Shown one piece after another: positions 1 through 8,990 of a stretch of 64,000 bases of DNA. The notes below the pieces were generated by a model. The model ran no database searches. It was not told the DNA's origin and worked only from the letters and a program-made list of their open reading frames with translations. Position 1 is the stretch's first letter. Each line of letters starts with the position of its first letter. The stretch is from Streptomyces sp. NBC_00178 (GTDB taxonomy: Bacteria; Actinomycetota; Actinomycetes; Streptomycetales; Streptomycetaceae), in contig NZ_CP108143.1 in NCBI RefSeq assembly GCF_036206005.1, positions 3,424,001 through 3,488,000 of the forward strand, in the 5' to 3' direction. Both the position numbers and the translations under genes were made by a program.

Positions 1-907
1 GGAAGGCGAGCCCGGCATCCCCGAAGGCCGCCTTGCCCAGGATGAGCGCGGCGACGAGCGTGACGGCGTACGACTCGAAGAGGTCGGCCGCCATTCCCGC
101 GCAGTCCCCGACGTTGTCGCCCACGTTGTCCGCGATGGTGGCGGCGTTGCGCGGATCGTCCTCGGGGATGCCCTGCTCCACCTTGCCCACGAGGTCGGCA
201 CCGACGTCGGCGGCCTTGGTGAAGATTCCGCCCCCGACCCTCATGAACATCGCGATCAGCGCCGCACCGAGGCCGAACCCCTCCAGCACCTTGGGCGCGT
301 CGGCGGCGTACACGAGGACCACGCAGGAGGCGCCCAGCAGCCCGAGGCCCACCGTGATCATTCCGACCACGCCACCCGTGCGGAAAGCGATCTTCATGGC
401 CTTGTGCGAAACGGCGGTCAGATCTTTGTGCGGTTCTCCTTCGGCGGGAGTCGCCTCACGCGCGGCGGCGGCCACACGCACATTGCTGCGTACGGCGAGC
501 CGCATCCCGATGTATCCGGTGGCCGCCGAAAAGAGCGCACCCACCAGGAAGAACAAGGAGCGCCCCACACGCTGCGACCAGTTGTCGGCCGGGAGGAGCA
601 TGAGCAGGAAGAACACGGCGACGGCGAAGACACCGACGGTTCGCAGCTGCCGGGCCAGATAGGCGTTGGCACCCTCCTGGACGGCTGCCGCGATCTCTTT
701 CATGCGTTCGGTGCCCTCGCCGGCCGCCAGGACCTGGCGTACGAGCAGCTGGGCGACGATCAGCGCGGCGAGGGCCACCACCGCGATGACCACGACGATC
801 AGCCGGTTGCCATCGGTCAGCACAGCTGCCGCGAGTGGGTTGAGCCGGCCGGAAGGTACGGAAACGTGCGCCAGTTCTGCCATTGGGGTGTTGAAGAACT
901 CCGCCAT
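1..907 (-). CDS. hppA: K+-insensitive-type membrane proton-pumping pyrophosphatase, C-terminal part outside window
   Basis: Membrane-integral enzyme that couples pyrophosphate hydrolysis to proton export. The 302 visible N-terminal codons start at ATG 907 behind a perfect AAGGAGGA at 911-918. A membrane segment occupies roughly residues 32-55, others follow, and the family signature DNVGDNVGDCAGMAADLFES begins near residue 259, just after the acidic pyrophosphate-binding stretch. The gene runs off the left edge, so the last half (usual length is about 800 residues) is missing. A TACAAT -10-like box on the minus strand lies at 946-951. Family assignment is certain. The K+ dependence class cannot be decided from this part. 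Confidence 0.97.
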   Translation of the reverse strand, partial: MAEFFNTPMAELAHVSVPSGRLNPLAAAVLTDGNRLIVVVIAVVALAALIVAQLLVRQVLAAGEGTERMKEIAAAVQEGANAYLARQLRTVGVFAVAVFFLLMLLPADNWSQRVGRSLFFLVGALFSAATGYIGMRLAVRSNVRVAAAAREATPAEGEPHKDLTAVSHKAMKIAFRTGGVVGMITVGLGLLGASCVVLVYAADAPKVLEGFGLGAALIAMFMRVGGGIFTKAADVGADLVGKVEQGIPEDDPRNAATIADNVGDNVGDCAGMAADLFESYAVTLVAALILGKAAFGDAGLAF

Positions 908-1462
908 ACGTCCTCCTTGACGCTCAGCGCTCAAGTCGTGGACGGATTGTAGGGAGCCGGGGCTGATCAAAACAGTGGGTGGTCAATGAAATCGACTTTC
1001 GTCCACCCAATGACAAATGATCTCCTCCCGGAGGGGACCCGAATGCAGTAATGGGGTCGGGGCATGACACCCGCGCATTCCTGGAGATCGCCGATCAGGC
1101 AAGCCTGTAATTCCCCTGTTCACCGGGGTTGATAAACGTTCGCCGGGACCGGGCCGGCCGTGGGGCCTGCTGGGGGCCTGCCGTGCCGGGAACGAGGAAA
1201 CAGCACCACTACGCCGCGCCGCCGAGTCCGCGCGAAGCCGAGCACCGGCCGGCAGACCGCTTCGCTCCGGCGGCCCCGCGAGCGCCCGGGCCCAGGTGTC
1301 TGCGCGGCCCTCTCCAGCCTCGCCGACGGACAGTTCGATGAGCCGGTGATCGGGCCGCACCTCAAGCGAGCCGGCCGGACGGCCCCTCTCGGACGCAGGC
1401 GACGAGGTGCAGGCGCAGGCAAGGTGCATCGCGCGCGTCCGGCAGATGCGCGCCGCCCCTGC
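908..1462. other. intergenic gap, no gene recognised
   Basis: About 550 bases between hppA and the Nudix gene. Apart from the hppA ribosome binding site and -10-like box at its left end I see no coding region with believable composition. The open frames on both strands are arginine-, proline- and glycine-rich and have no recognisable domains, as expected for chance frames in very GC-rich DNA. The 1100-1140 stretch is somewhat AT-richer but shows no clear element. Confidence 0.6.
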
Positions 1463-1930
1463 CTAGTGCCGGATCAGGCCGCCGACCGGGATGGGCGCGA
1501 CGTGGCCGGTGGCGGGAAGGGCCTCGGCCAGGGTGAGGCCGACGTCGACCAGTGATGACCTGCGCAGGCCGGCGACGTCGGCGGCCTTGGTCCACACCGT
1601 CTCGGCTATCTCGCCGTTCAGCTCAGGCCGCAGCCGACCACCGGTGATGCGGACCCGGTAGAAGACGCCGACATTCTGATGCTCTACTCCCGCACGCGCT
1701 TCGGCCGCTGGAATGATCCGTGAGTCGATGCCCAGCAGCCGATCCACCACGGCGACACAGCCGGTCTCCTCGGCAACCTCCCGAATGACCGCATCGAACG
1801 GATCTTCGCCGTGCTCCACACGGCCGCCCGGCAGGGTCCAGGTGCTTTCGCCCATCGGCGGTACGTGGCGGGCGAGCAGCACCCACCCGTTCTCGACACA
1901 CACGGCGTACGCCGCCAACCGAAAACGCAT
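1463..1930 (-). CDS. Nudix hydrolase
   Basis: Protein of 155 residues that probably hydrolyses a nucleoside diphosphate linked to another moiety. A complete Nudix box is visible around residues 34-56 (GGRVEHGE, then REVAEETG), giving the G-x5-E-x7-REUxEExGU pattern with all metal-binding glutamates. The protein starts MRFRLAAYAVCVENG, the usual first beta strands of a short Nudix domain, and the sequence GGLI near the C-terminus is also typical. It stands alone between two long non-coding stretches. The substrate cannot be told from sequence. Confidence 0.9.
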   Translation of the reverse strand: MRFRLAAYAVCVENGWVLLARHVPPMGESTWTLPGGRVEHGEDPFDAVIREVAEETGCVAVVDRLLGIDSRIIPAAEARAGVEHQNVGVFYRVRITGGRLRPELNGEIAETVWTKAADVAGLRRSSLVDVGLTLAEALPATGHVAPIPVGGLIRH

Positions 1931-2068
1931 CCCCCACCTTCCTTGCTGCTACCTCGATGGCCCGGCCGGATACTGTCCCACGCCCCCTCCGGAGCAGCGC
2001 ACGGTTGCTCCACGAGGCTCCGGTGCGCCAGAGCGCGGGAGGCTACGACGGTGGCGCGCGAGCCCGTT

Positions 2069-2112
2069 GGCCCATTGCGGGCATCGCGTCGGCCCATTGC
2101 GGGCATCGCGTC
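2069..2112. repeat. tandem 22-bp direct repeat
   Basis: Two identical 22-bp units, each starting GGCCCATTGCGGGCATCGCG, lie head to tail at 2069-2090 and 2091-2112. They are non-coding as far as I can see. Confidence 0.85.
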
Positions 2113-2229
2113 CGAAGCATGGGGAAGGCATGGCCCGCGCAAGCCAAGGCCACACGGCCCTCATGGCTGCACTTGCGGCATGGGGCGGGCCTGCGGAGGG
2201 GGCACTGGGGGCGTGTGGCGGTGGACCTG

Positions 2230-2360
2230 CGGATGGCTGGGTGGCCTGCGGCACGGGCCTACGGGATGGACTGGGTGGCCTGCGGGGCGGGCCCTCGGGA
2301 TGGACTGGGTGGCCTGCGGGGCCCTCGGGATGGACTGGGTGGCCTGCGGGATGGACTGGG
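2230..2360. repeat. degenerate tandem repeat built on GGATGGACTGGGTGGCCTGC
   Basis: Three exact 23-bp copies begin at 2263, 2297 and 2327, so the spacing is 34 and then 30 bp. A diverged copy starts near 2230 and a truncated one near 2349. The spacers (GGCGGGCCCTC or GGCCCTC) differ by an indel. This is a small minisatellite-like array in a non-coding gap. Confidence 0.8.
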
Positions 2361-2822
2361 CAGCGCCCCGTCAGAGCCGGCCGCACCACGGGGGCGTCTG
2401 AGCCCATTCGAGGTGGGCCGCGCCTGTGGGCCGGCCGACGCCCGGTGGGTGAGCCGACGCGTGGGGGGCCGCGATACACCGGGTGGAAGCTGCGGGCTCG
2501 CGATGCGGAGTCTTCCGCTTCGGGGCTCAGGGGCAGCCCGCGCGTCGGCGCAAGCGAGTGTTCCGGCCGGCGGGTGTCACATGGCTCCATGCCGCGGCCT
2601 GGGGTCTGCGGGGGCAGCCGGCCAAGGCGGGCGACGCGGCAGCAGGAGCACGGGGGCTCCGGAGGGAGGCGGCCAGGGCTCAGCTCGGGTCGACCCTGCT
2701 GGCCACCAGGAGGCGCAGCGGGGCCTTGCGTACTACCCGTCTAAGCTGCGGCGCGCGCAAGTGAAGGGCGGGGAACGAGCCAGCGGCACCAGGCCACCGC
2801 TTCGGCTGAAGGCCGTTCCTCA

Positions 2823-2880
2823 GTGGCAGGGACTCCAGGGAAGAACGGTGGCAGGGACTCTAGGGAAGAACAGTGGCGGG
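2823..2880. repeat. 25-bp direct repeat, two and a half copies
   Basis: The unit begins GTGGCAGGGACTC and continues agggaagaac. It occurs at 2823-2847 and 2848-2872 with two substitutions, followed by a partial third copy to 2880 that enters the 3' end of the anti-sigma gene (stop at 2860-2862). Confidence 0.75.
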
Positions 2881-3309
2881 AACGGTAGGCCAGGTCATGC
2901 GAATGACGCCGCCGTCCTCGCCCGAGAGTACTTCCATGTCGTCGACCAGCCCGCTGATGACGGCAAGGCCCATCTCGTCCTCACTGTCGGCGTCGGCCTC
3001 CGGATCATCGGGGCCCCCACCGCTGGAAGCACCTGAGGACGTGGCTGCACCGCCCGAGCTGGACAGTCCGTCGCCGACCTCGATGGAGAACGCTTTCTCC
3101 TCCTCGGTCAGGATGACCGTCACCGGCGCGGTGATGTCATGGCTCCGATGGAGACCGACAGCACGGCTGCATGCCTCACCGACGGCAAGTCTGACCTCGT
3201 CGAGCACCGCCTCGTCGACGCCTGCCCTACGTGCCACGGCGGCCGCCACAAGGCGAGCCGTCCTGACGTGTTCAGGCTGGGCGCTGAAGCGGAGTTCAAC
3301 GGTTGGCAT
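2860..3309 (-). CDS. RsbW-like ATP-binding anti-sigma factor, BldG-linked
   Basis: Protein of 149 residues of the GHKL/HATPase_c_2 anti-sigma group, predicted to bind and inhibit an alternative sigma factor and to be released by the unphosphorylated antagonist encoded upstream. The N box is seen as DEVRLAVGEACSRAV (about residues 37-51), and a glycine-rich DEMGLAVISGLVDD segment (about 111-124) fits the ATP-lid region. A low-complexity Ser/Gly/Asp insert lies between (about 82-108). ATG 3309 follows GAGGGGG. It is 205 bp downstream of bldG in the same direction, the arrangement known for bldG and SCO3548 in S. coelicolor, which supports a shared transcript. The sigma-factor target is not evident here. 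Confidence 0.88.
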   Translation of the reverse strand: MPTVELRFSAQPEHVRTARLVAAAVARRAGVDEAVLDEVRLAVGEACSRAVGLHRSHDITAPVTVILTEEEKAFSIEVGDGLSSSGGAATSSGASSGGGPDDPEADADSEDEMGLAVISGLVDDMEVLSGEDGGVIRMTWPTVPATVLP

Positions 3310-3514
3310 GCCATCCCCCTCGAACGTACGGGCGTGCTTCTCAGGGGCCCGGGCCTTGCGCCCGGTACCCCTGCTCTCATTCTCTCCGGCAACCGACGAA
3401 GCCGGCAGCCGACCACATGGTCGACCACCTGCTCATGGCGGCCCGAATGCTGCCGCCTGCCGGCCTGTCACCGCATGCCGGCCGACCCGGTGGGGCCGAC
3501 CGGCGCCGACCGCT

Positions 3515-3868
3515 CTAGTCGGTCGCCGCGACAGCCTCGTCGACCGTGGTGTGGATGGGAAACACCTTGGTCAGACCAGTGATCCGGAAAATCTTGAGAA
3601 TGCGCTCCTGGTTGCACACCAGGCGCAGCGAGCCCTCATGGGCCCGGACACGCTTCAAGCCGCCCACGAGCACGCCGAGTCCGGTGGAGTCGAGAAAGTC
3701 GACGCCTTCCATGTCGACAACCAGGTGGTAGCTGCCGTCATTCACCAACTCGACCAACTGCTCGCGCAGCTTGGGCGCGGTATACACATCAATCTCGCCA
3801 CCGACCTCGACGACCGTACGGTCGCCACCAGGGCCGGACACATTGCGAGTCGACAGGGACAGGTCCAC
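3515..3868 (-). CDS. bldG: BldG, STAS-domain anti-sigma factor antagonist
   Basis: The 117-residue protein is a whole STAS domain and matches S. coelicolor BldG almost residue for residue as I remember it ([20 protein letters not shown] near the start, GLTKVFPIH near the end). The phosphorylatable serine sits in [11 protein letters not shown] (residue 61 from this start; the published number is a few residues lower because of start choice). When unphosphorylated it binds the partner anti-sigma factor and so permits sigma activity. It is required for aerial growth and antibiotic production in S. coelicolor. It is divergent from the helicase gene, with a 79-bp shared promoter region at 3869-3947. 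Confidence 0.97.
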   Translation of the reverse strand: MDLSLSTRNVSGPGGDRTVVEVGGEIDVYTAPKLREQLVELVNDGSYHLVVDMEGVDFLDSTGLGVLVGGLKRVRAHEGSLRLVCNQERILKIFRITGLTKVFPIHTTVDEAVAATD

Positions 3869-3947
3869 GGATCCTCCAGCACCTTGCTATCGAGCGGTCG
3901 CCCCTCGGTCTCCCCGACGGAGGTCAGGGGACGGATCGCCAGCCGCG

Positions 3948-6500
3948 ATGGCATTCAATCACTTACCAGGAGCCATGCACGACGCCTTGGGACCATTGTC
4001 CGTCATGCCAGTGACACACTCGATGCCGATGGCCAAGAATCACCGCCCCAGTCGACCACCCGAGAACGCGGGCTCGCGCCCCTCTCCGTCGGTGGTTCTC
4101 GACCGGCTCGCCGCAGGGGCGAGCCGGGCAACGCGCATCACTCATACGGAGCACTTGCCCCCACGTGCCGGAACCCATGCCATCTGGCCGGATCGCATCC
4201 GGCCGGAAGTGATCTCGGCGATCGGCAGGGCCGGAATCGACCATCCGTGGACGCACCAGGCCACGGCGGCCGAGCACGCCTTGGACGGCGAATCCGTCGT
4301 GATCGCCACCGGGACCGCGTCCGGCAAGTCGCTCGCCTACCTCGCGCCGGTACTGAGCGCCCTCGTCGACGGCTCCGAAGCACCCACCGGCCGCGGCACG
4401 ACCGCCCTGTACCTCGCCCCCACGAAGGCTCTCGCAGCTGACCAGCGCCGGGCGGTCAAAGCGCTCGCGGCCCCCCTCGGCACAGCGGTCCGCCCCGCGG
4501 TCTACGACGGGGACACCCCGGTCGAGGAACGCGAATGGGTGCGCCAGTACGCCAACTACGTCCTGACGAACCCCGACATGCTGCACCGGGGCATACTCCC
4601 GTCACACCCTCGGTGGGCCTCCTTCCTGCGTGCCCTCCGTTTCGTCGTCATCGACGAGTGCCACACCTACCGGGGCGTTTTCGGATCCCATGTGGCCCAG
4701 GTACTGCGCCGACTCCGCCGCCTGTGCGCCCGCTACGGCTCCGATCCGGTCTTCCTCCTCGCTTCCGCCACCGCGGCACACCCGGCTGTGGCAGCGGGAC
4801 GTCTGACGGGCCTGCCGGTCCAGGAGGTCGCGGATGACGCTTCTCCCCGGGGGGAGATGGTCTTCGCCCTCTGGGAGCCCCCGCTCACCGACCTGCACGG
4901 GGAGAAGGGCGCCCCCGTGCGCCGCACCGCCACGGCCGAGACGGCCGACCTCCTGACCGACCTGACCGTCCAGGGCGTCCGGTCCGTCGCCTTCGTGCGC
5001 TCACGGCGTGGCGCCGAGCTCGTCTCCGTCATCGCCAAGGAGCGTCTGGCCGAGGTGGATCGCTCCCTGCCCGGGCGCGTCGCCGCCTACCGGGGCGGCT
5101 ATCTGCCCGAAGAGCGGCGCGCCCTGGAGCGCGCCCTGCACTCCGGCGAACTGCTCGGGCTCGCCGCCACGACCGCCCTGGAGCTCGGCATCGACGTCTC
5201 CGGCCTGGACGCCGTCGTGATCGCGGGTTACCCCGGCACGCGCGCCTCCCTCTGGCAGCAGGCCGGCCGCGCCGGACGGTCCGGGCAAGGGGCCCTGGCC
5301 ATCCTCGTCGCCCGGGACGACCCGCTGGACACGTATCTCGTCCACCACCCCGAAGCGCTGTTCCAGCAGCCCGTGGAATCGACCGTCCTGGACCCGGACA
5401 ACCCGTACGTACTCGCTCCGCACCTGTGTGCCGCCGCCGCCGAACTGCCGCTCACGGAAGCCGACGTCGCACTCTTCGGCCCCGCGGTGCCCGACCTGCT
5501 GCCTCAGCTGGAGGCCGCGAAGCTCCTGCGCAGGCGGACGACGGGCTGGCACTGGACCCGCCGAGAGCGCGCGGCAGATCTGACCGACATCCGCGGCGGG
5601 GGCGGCCGGCCGGTCCAGATCGTCGAGGAGGGCACCGGCCGGCTCCTGGGCACGGTGGACGAGTCGGCCGCGCACACAAGCGTTCACGAGGGTGCAGTCC
5701 ACCTCCATCAGGGCCGGACGTACCTGGTCCGGAAGCTCGATCTGGAAGACGCGGTCGCCCTGGTGGAGGAAGCCGCCCCGCCGTACTCGACCAACGCGCG
5801 GGACACCACCGCCATCGCCGTCCTGGAGACCGACACCGAGATCCCGTGGGGCGACGGCCGTCTGTGCTTCGGCTCGGTGGAGGTGACGAACCAGGTCGTG
5901 TCCTTTCTGCGTCGGCGGGTGATGACCGGCGAGGTCATGGGCGAGACCAAGCTCGACCTGCCACCCCGGACTCTGCGTACCCGCGCCGTGTGGTGGACGG
6001 TCACCGAGGGTCAGCTCGACGCCGCCCGGATCAATCCCGAGATCCTCGGAGGCGCCCTGCACGCGGCTGAGCACGCGTCCATCGGGATGCTGCCGCTCTT
6101 CGCCACCTGCGACCGGTGGGACATCGGTGGCGTCTCCGTCCCTCTGCACCCGGACACCCTCCTTCCCACGGTCTTCGTCTACGACGGCCATCCGGGTGGC
6201 GCGGGCTTCGCCGAACGGGCCTTCCACACGGCCCGCACGTGGCTGACGGCAACACTGCAGGCCATCGCGTCCTGCGAGTGCGAGGCGGGTTGCCCGTCCT
6301 GCATCCAGTCGCCCAAATGCGGCAACGGAAATGAACCACTGCACAAGCGCGGCGCCGTACGCCTCCTGAACGAGTTGCTCAGAACCGCACCACCGGACCC
6401 CGAGGCGGACTCCGAGGCGGACTCACGAGTGACACCCGGGGCCGACTCGCGGCCTGACGGGATGACCGACCGTCGGCCGACAGGGGCGGAAGGACCCTGA
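3948..6500 (+). CDS. DEAD/DEAH-box helicase with C-terminal DUF1998 zinc-cluster domain (MrfA/YprA-like)
   Basis: ATP-dependent nucleic-acid helicase of 850 residues. Seen in order: a Q-like region and Walker A (ATGTASGKSLAY, about residues 119-130), a DEAD-type Walker B (IDECHTYRG, near 235), SATAAHP (motif III), the second RecA domain ending in QQAGRAGRSGQGA (motif VI), and a C-terminal cysteine cluster CECEAGCPSCIQSPKCGNG (near 775) of the DUF1998 type. Members of this family (YprA/MrfA) are linked to DNA repair. I chose ATG 3948 (MAFNHLPG). The longer upstream frame would invade the bldG gene and its promoter. The 3' end overlaps the convergent TadG-like gene by 122 bp. Confidence 0.93.
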   Translation: MAFNHLPGAMHDALGPLSVMPVTHSMPMAKNHRPSRPPENAGSRPSPSVVLDRLAAGASRATRITHTEHLPPRAGTHAIWPDRIRPEVISAIGRAGIDHPWTHQATAAEHALDGESVVIATGTASGKSLAYLAPVLSALVDGSEAPTGRGTTALYLAPTKALAADQRRAVKALAAPLGTAVRPAVYDGDTPVEEREWVRQYANYVLTNPDMLHRGILPSHPRWASFLRALRFVVIDECHTYRGVFGSHVAQVLRRLRRLCARYGSDPVFLLASATAAHPAVAAGRLTGLPVQEVADDASPRGEMVFALWEPPLTDLHGEKGAPVRRTATAETADLLTDLTVQGVRSVAFVRSRRGAELVSVIAKERLAEVDRSLPGRVAAYRGGYLPEERRALERALHSGELLGLAATTALELGIDVSGLDAVVIAGYPGTRASLWQQAGRAGRSGQGALAILVARDDPLDTYLVHHPEALFQQPVESTVLDPDNPYVLAPHLCAAAAELPLTEADVALFGPAVPDLLPQLEAAKLLRRRTTGWHWTRRERAADLTDIRGGGGRPVQIVEEGTGRLLGTVDESAAHTSVHEGAVHLHQGRTYLVRKLDLEDAVALVEEAAPPYSTNARDTTAIAVLETDTEIPWGDGRLCFGSVEVTNQVVSFLRRRVMTGEVMGETKLDLPPRTLRTRAVWWTVTEGQLDAARINPEILGGALHAAEHASIGMLPLFATCDRWDIGGVSVPLHPDTLLPTVFVYDGHPGGAGFAERAFHTARTWLTATLQAIASCECEAGCPSCIQSPKCGNGNEPLHKRGAVRLLNELLRTAPPDPEADSEADSRVTPGADSRPDGMTDRRPTGAEGP

Positions 6501-6993
6501 CCGAGGATCGCTGAGTGCTGCCCCTGCGGGGCTGCACCGGGGTGTCCACCGACGCCGGTGACGACAGGTGATCTGCATGCCCCACAGCCCCGGGAGGCCC
6601 TGCTCGCGCCCTGACTTCCGGCTTGTAGGGGCCGAAATGCGCACGGGCCGTCACGTCGGCGATCTCGCCCTCGATCGAGCACCGCACAAGTTCCGCTTCC
6701 TGGGCCGCGGCGACCTCGCCCGCTGCGCCACACGCCTCGGCGGGACCGCTCAACGCACGGTCGGCCGCGGCCAACGCGGCGAGGTCCGCCGCACCGCCGG
6801 CCCTGTGCCGGGCAGACACGACCTGCCCGAGGGCCAGCACCACTGCGAACACCACGCAGAGGCTCGTCGTCGTGATGGCCGCCCAGACCGTAGCCAGCCC
6901 CTCGTCCTCGGCGGAGCGAAGCCGGCCGTACCTCCTCCTGGCTCGCGACCAGCCGACCCTCGGCCTCACGGTTCCAACCCTGCCGCGCCTCAC
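6379..6993 (-). CDS. TadG/Rv3654c-like secreted or membrane protein, last gene of the Tad operon
   Basis: A short basic N-terminus is followed by ATVWAAITTTSLCVVFAVVL, a single membrane segment (about residues 34-55), then GQVVSARHRAGGAADLAALAAA, the hallmark of Rv3654c/TadG-like minor pilins and pilus-assembly proteins. The start is GTG 6993, whose GTGA overlaps the TadE stop, with an AGGAGGC upstream, so translation is coupled. From this start it has 204 residues. The last 90 or so are low complexity (Ser, Arg, Pro) and lie antisense to the helicase 3' end, so the true C-terminus may be shorter if the assembly has an indel here. Confidence 0.75.
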   Translation of the reverse strand: MRRGRVGTVRPRVGWSRARRRYGRLRSAEDEGLATVWAAITTTSLCVVFAVVLALGQVVSARHRAGGAADLAALAAADRALSGPAEACGAAGEVAAAQEAELVRCSIEGEIADVTARAHFGPYKPEVRARAGPPGAVGHADHLSSPASVDTPVQPRRGSTQRSSVRVLPPLSADGRSSRQAASRPRVSLVSPPRSPPRGPVVRF

Positions 6994-7430
6994 GGTTCCG
7001 GTCCCCCTCTGCCTCCTGGCTCCTCCCCTACCGTGTCCTCCGCCAACGCGACCGCTTCCGCGCTCAACATCAGGCTCAGCGGACCAGGACCCGGCGTCGG
7101 CGCATCCACCCGGACGCGCCACGAATCCCCGACCCGCCGCACCTCCACCCGCGCACTGTCCGGTGCCGACTCCTTCGCCACCAGCCGTACAGCCGTCTCC
7201 GGTTCGGATCTGGCCGCAGCCCTCGCACCCGCCCGTGCAGCGTCCACACACCGAATCTGGTCCGAAGCGGCGACCAGCGCCCAGACGAGAACCATGACGA
7301 ATGCCACCAGTACAGGCAGCACCATCGCGGCCTCCGCCGTCACCGCACCGCGGTCCCCAGAACCCTGGTTCGCCTTGGCCGCCGCCAGGTTGAGCGTCCT
7401 GTGCACCGTGCGTGCTTCAGAACTTCGCAT
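6990..7430 (-). CDS. TadE-family pseudopilin
   Basis: Protein of 146 residues. The TadE signature GAVTAEAAMVLPVLVAFVMV (about residues 28-47) combines the Glu at the prepilin-like cleavage region with the hydrophobic assembly helix, followed by IRCVDAARAGARAAARSE. In Tad systems TadE proteins are minor pilins exported through the TadA/B/C machinery. The annotated ATG 7430 overlaps the DUF4244 stop by 14 bp. A later start is possible, since the first 25 residues are poorly conserved in character. It is embedded in the minus-strand Tad operon and coupled to the following gene. Confidence 0.85.
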   Translation of the reverse strand: MRSSEARTVHRTLNLAAAKANQGSGDRGAVTAEAAMVLPVLVAFVMVLVWALVAASDQIRCVDAARAGARAAARSEPETAVRLVAKESAPDSARVEVRRVGDSWRVRVDAPTPGPGPLSLMLSAEAVALAEDTVGEEPGGRGGPEP

Positions 7431-7662
7431 CGAGAGCGTCCTTGATCAACGACTGCAGGGCCGACAGCACTGCCCCGCTGGTCACCACCTTGTAGAGCAC
7501 GGCCGCGAACGCGCATGCGGCGATGGTTCCCACCGCGTACTCGGACGTCGTCATCCCCCGGTCGCAGCCGCCGGCGCGGCGCCTGACCACCAACATCTCC
7601 CAAGCGCGACGACTTGCGCTCAGCGCCCGCCGGATGCTGTTCCTCTTCATCTCTACCTCCAT
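7417..7662 (-). CDS. DUF4244 Flp-pilin-like small protein
   Basis: Protein of 81 residues with a long basic N-terminus and then GMTTSEYAVGTIAACAFAAV, a Flp-pilin-like segment with Glu at +5 relative to the probable processing glycine, followed by a second hydrophobic stretch (about residues 35-60) and SLIKDALDAKF at the end. DUF4244 proteins sit beside TadE genes in actinobacteria and are probably the main pilin. Start ATG 7662 or the internal ATG four codons later are both possible. An upstream GGAGGTAGAG fits the latter. Confidence 0.85.
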   Translation of the reverse strand: MEVEMKRNSIRRALSASRRAWEMLVVRRRAGGCDRGMTTSEYAVGTIAACAFAAVLYKVVTSGAVLSALQSLIKDALDAKF

Positions 7663-8177
7663 GATCTCGTTACGTTGGGCTGATGTTGTTGCGCTCGCTC
7701 GTCAATGCCGGCGAACAGCGCTGCTCTGCCCCGGACTTCGACGGGTGCAGGTGCGGGCTCGGCCGCGGTCACGGCTCGGGCACTGGCCCCGTGGCGGGCC
7801 AGCCACCGGTCGCGGCGGCAGGATCGGCCCCGGGCCGGGGTTCGCCGCAGGGCGGGATCGACCGCGGGCGGGATCTGCAACGGAGCGGGACCGGCCTGAG
7901 AGCAGGCCGCGCACCCGGTATCGGCCTGGGCCGGAGCAGATCCACACGGGCGCTCTCCATATCGGCCTGGACCGGAGCGGATCCACACGGCCGCGCCTAT
8001 TCGGCGGCCGCGGTGGCCCCGGGTCCGCCCGGGCACGTGCGCACGCTCGGGAACGCGTGCGGCCCTCCCCGAACTCCCCGAACCTGCACTTCGCCTCTCG
8101 CCCCCGGCCCTCAGCGCAATCGGCCAGACATACAGCGAATGCGCCGGCTCAGGCTCTGACCTTCCCTACGCAGTAGC
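7663..8177. other. non-coding gap inside the Tad operon, with a repeat
   Basis: About 515 bases separate the pilin-like gene from the TadC-like gene, unlike the overlapping genes on either side. The long open frames here are composed of Arg, Gly, Pro, Ala and Asp without a domain, so I do not call genes. A 31-bp imperfect repeat (TATCGGCCTGG, then CCGGAGC and GATCCACACGG) occurs at 7919-7949 and 7960-7990. The gap may hold the pilin promoter or an mRNA-processing site. Confidence 0.55.
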
Positions 8178-8990
8178 TCAGTTGCGATGCAGCAGGCCGG
8201 ACGCAAGCCCGATGACCACAGGCGCAACGCCGACCGCCAAGAAGGCGGGCAGGAAACAGAGGCCGACGGGCGCGGTGATCAGAACACCCGCCCGCTGGGC
8301 ACGTGCAACGGCCGCGCTTGCCTGCCCCGCGCGCATCTCGTCAGCAAGTCGGGCTACGGGCTCCGCAGCAGGCGCCCCGGTCGTGGCAGCCCGCTCCAGG
8401 CAGTGCGCCAGGGACGCGGCACCCGGTATCTCAGCGAACCGCCCCCATGCCTCGACCGGGTCGCCTCCCAGCCGGATCTCGGCTGCCGTCCGGGCCAATC
8501 GGTCACCGAGTGGTCCTCCCATGGACTCTCCCACCGCTTCCGCGGCATCCCGAGGCCCGGCTCCGGCAGAGATGCACGACGCCAGAAGGTCTGCGGCAAG
8601 GGGCAGTTGTCGGCCGATCCGAGCGGACTCGCTCTGCTCACCACTCTCTTCCCTGCGCTTCGAAGAATGCCGCCACCCTCGGACGCCATACGCGGCCACC
8701 GCGCCCAGTACGCAGCCCGTCGCACCACCGACCAGAACCCATCCGGTCGCCCAGGCCGCGAGGGGCGCGCCCCAGCGCCGAGCCTGACGCCACCCAGCCC
8801 GCCGCAGATCCAGTCCACCCCGCCCCTTCCTGGGCGATGAGGACATGGTCAGGAGCGTCCCTCGTCTGCGTATCACCCGCGCGTGCCGGCCCTCGGCCAC
8901 TGTGAGGGCCATGTACGCAGCGGCGCCGAGCGCCGCTCCCACCACACCCGCCGTTCCGAACACTTCGCCGGCTTCAGGCACACCGCTCAC
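8178..8990 (-). CDS. TadC-like type II secretion F-domain protein
   Basis: Inner-membrane platform protein of 270 residues. Hydrophobic segments lie near the N-terminus (VFGTAGVVGAALGAAAYMAL), in the middle (WVLVGGATGCVLGAVAAYGV) and at the end (VLITAPVGLCFLPAFLAVGV plus VIGLASGLL). The T2SF domain core includes LPLAADLLASCISAGAGPRD and LADEMRAGQ. The start is GTG 8990: GTGA overlaps the TadB stop and follows GGGAGAGG, which is better than the 63-codon longer frame. Together with TadA and TadB it forms the pilus motor/platform. Confidence 0.88.
   Translation of the reverse strand: MSGVPEAGEVFGTAGVVGAALGAAAYMALTVAEGRHARVIRRRGTLLTMSSSPRKGRGGLDLRRAGWRQARRWGAPLAAWATGWVLVGGATGCVLGAVAAYGVRGWRHSSKRREESGEQSESARIGRQLPLAADLLASCISAGAGPRDAAEAVGESMGGPLGDRLARTAAEIRLGGDPVEAWGRFAEIPGAASLAHCLERAATTGAPAAEPVARLADEMRAGQASAAVARAQRAGVLITAPVGLCFLPAFLAVGVAPVVIGLASGLLHRN

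Larger units (their letters stand above)
1931..2859. other. long non-coding, repeat-containing gap
   Basis: More than 900 bases without a credible gene. Open frames of 200-360 codons exist on both strands, but they are dominated by Gly, Trp, Arg, Pro and Ala, contain no domain, and owe their length to tandem repeats whose unit happens to avoid stops. Three repeat groups lie here (2069-2112, 2230-2360, 2823-2880) and are listed separately. Confidence 0.6.

Noticed and set aside
1713..3036. Long plus-strand open frames over the repeat region
   Set aside because: They are Gly/Arg/Trp/Pro-rich, owe their length to the tandem repeats, overlap the genuine Nudix and anti-sigma genes and contain no recognisable domain.
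7523..8176. Open frames filling the gap inside the Tad operon
   Set aside because: Composition is Arg/Gly/Pro-rich with repeats, and there is no ribosome binding site or domain.
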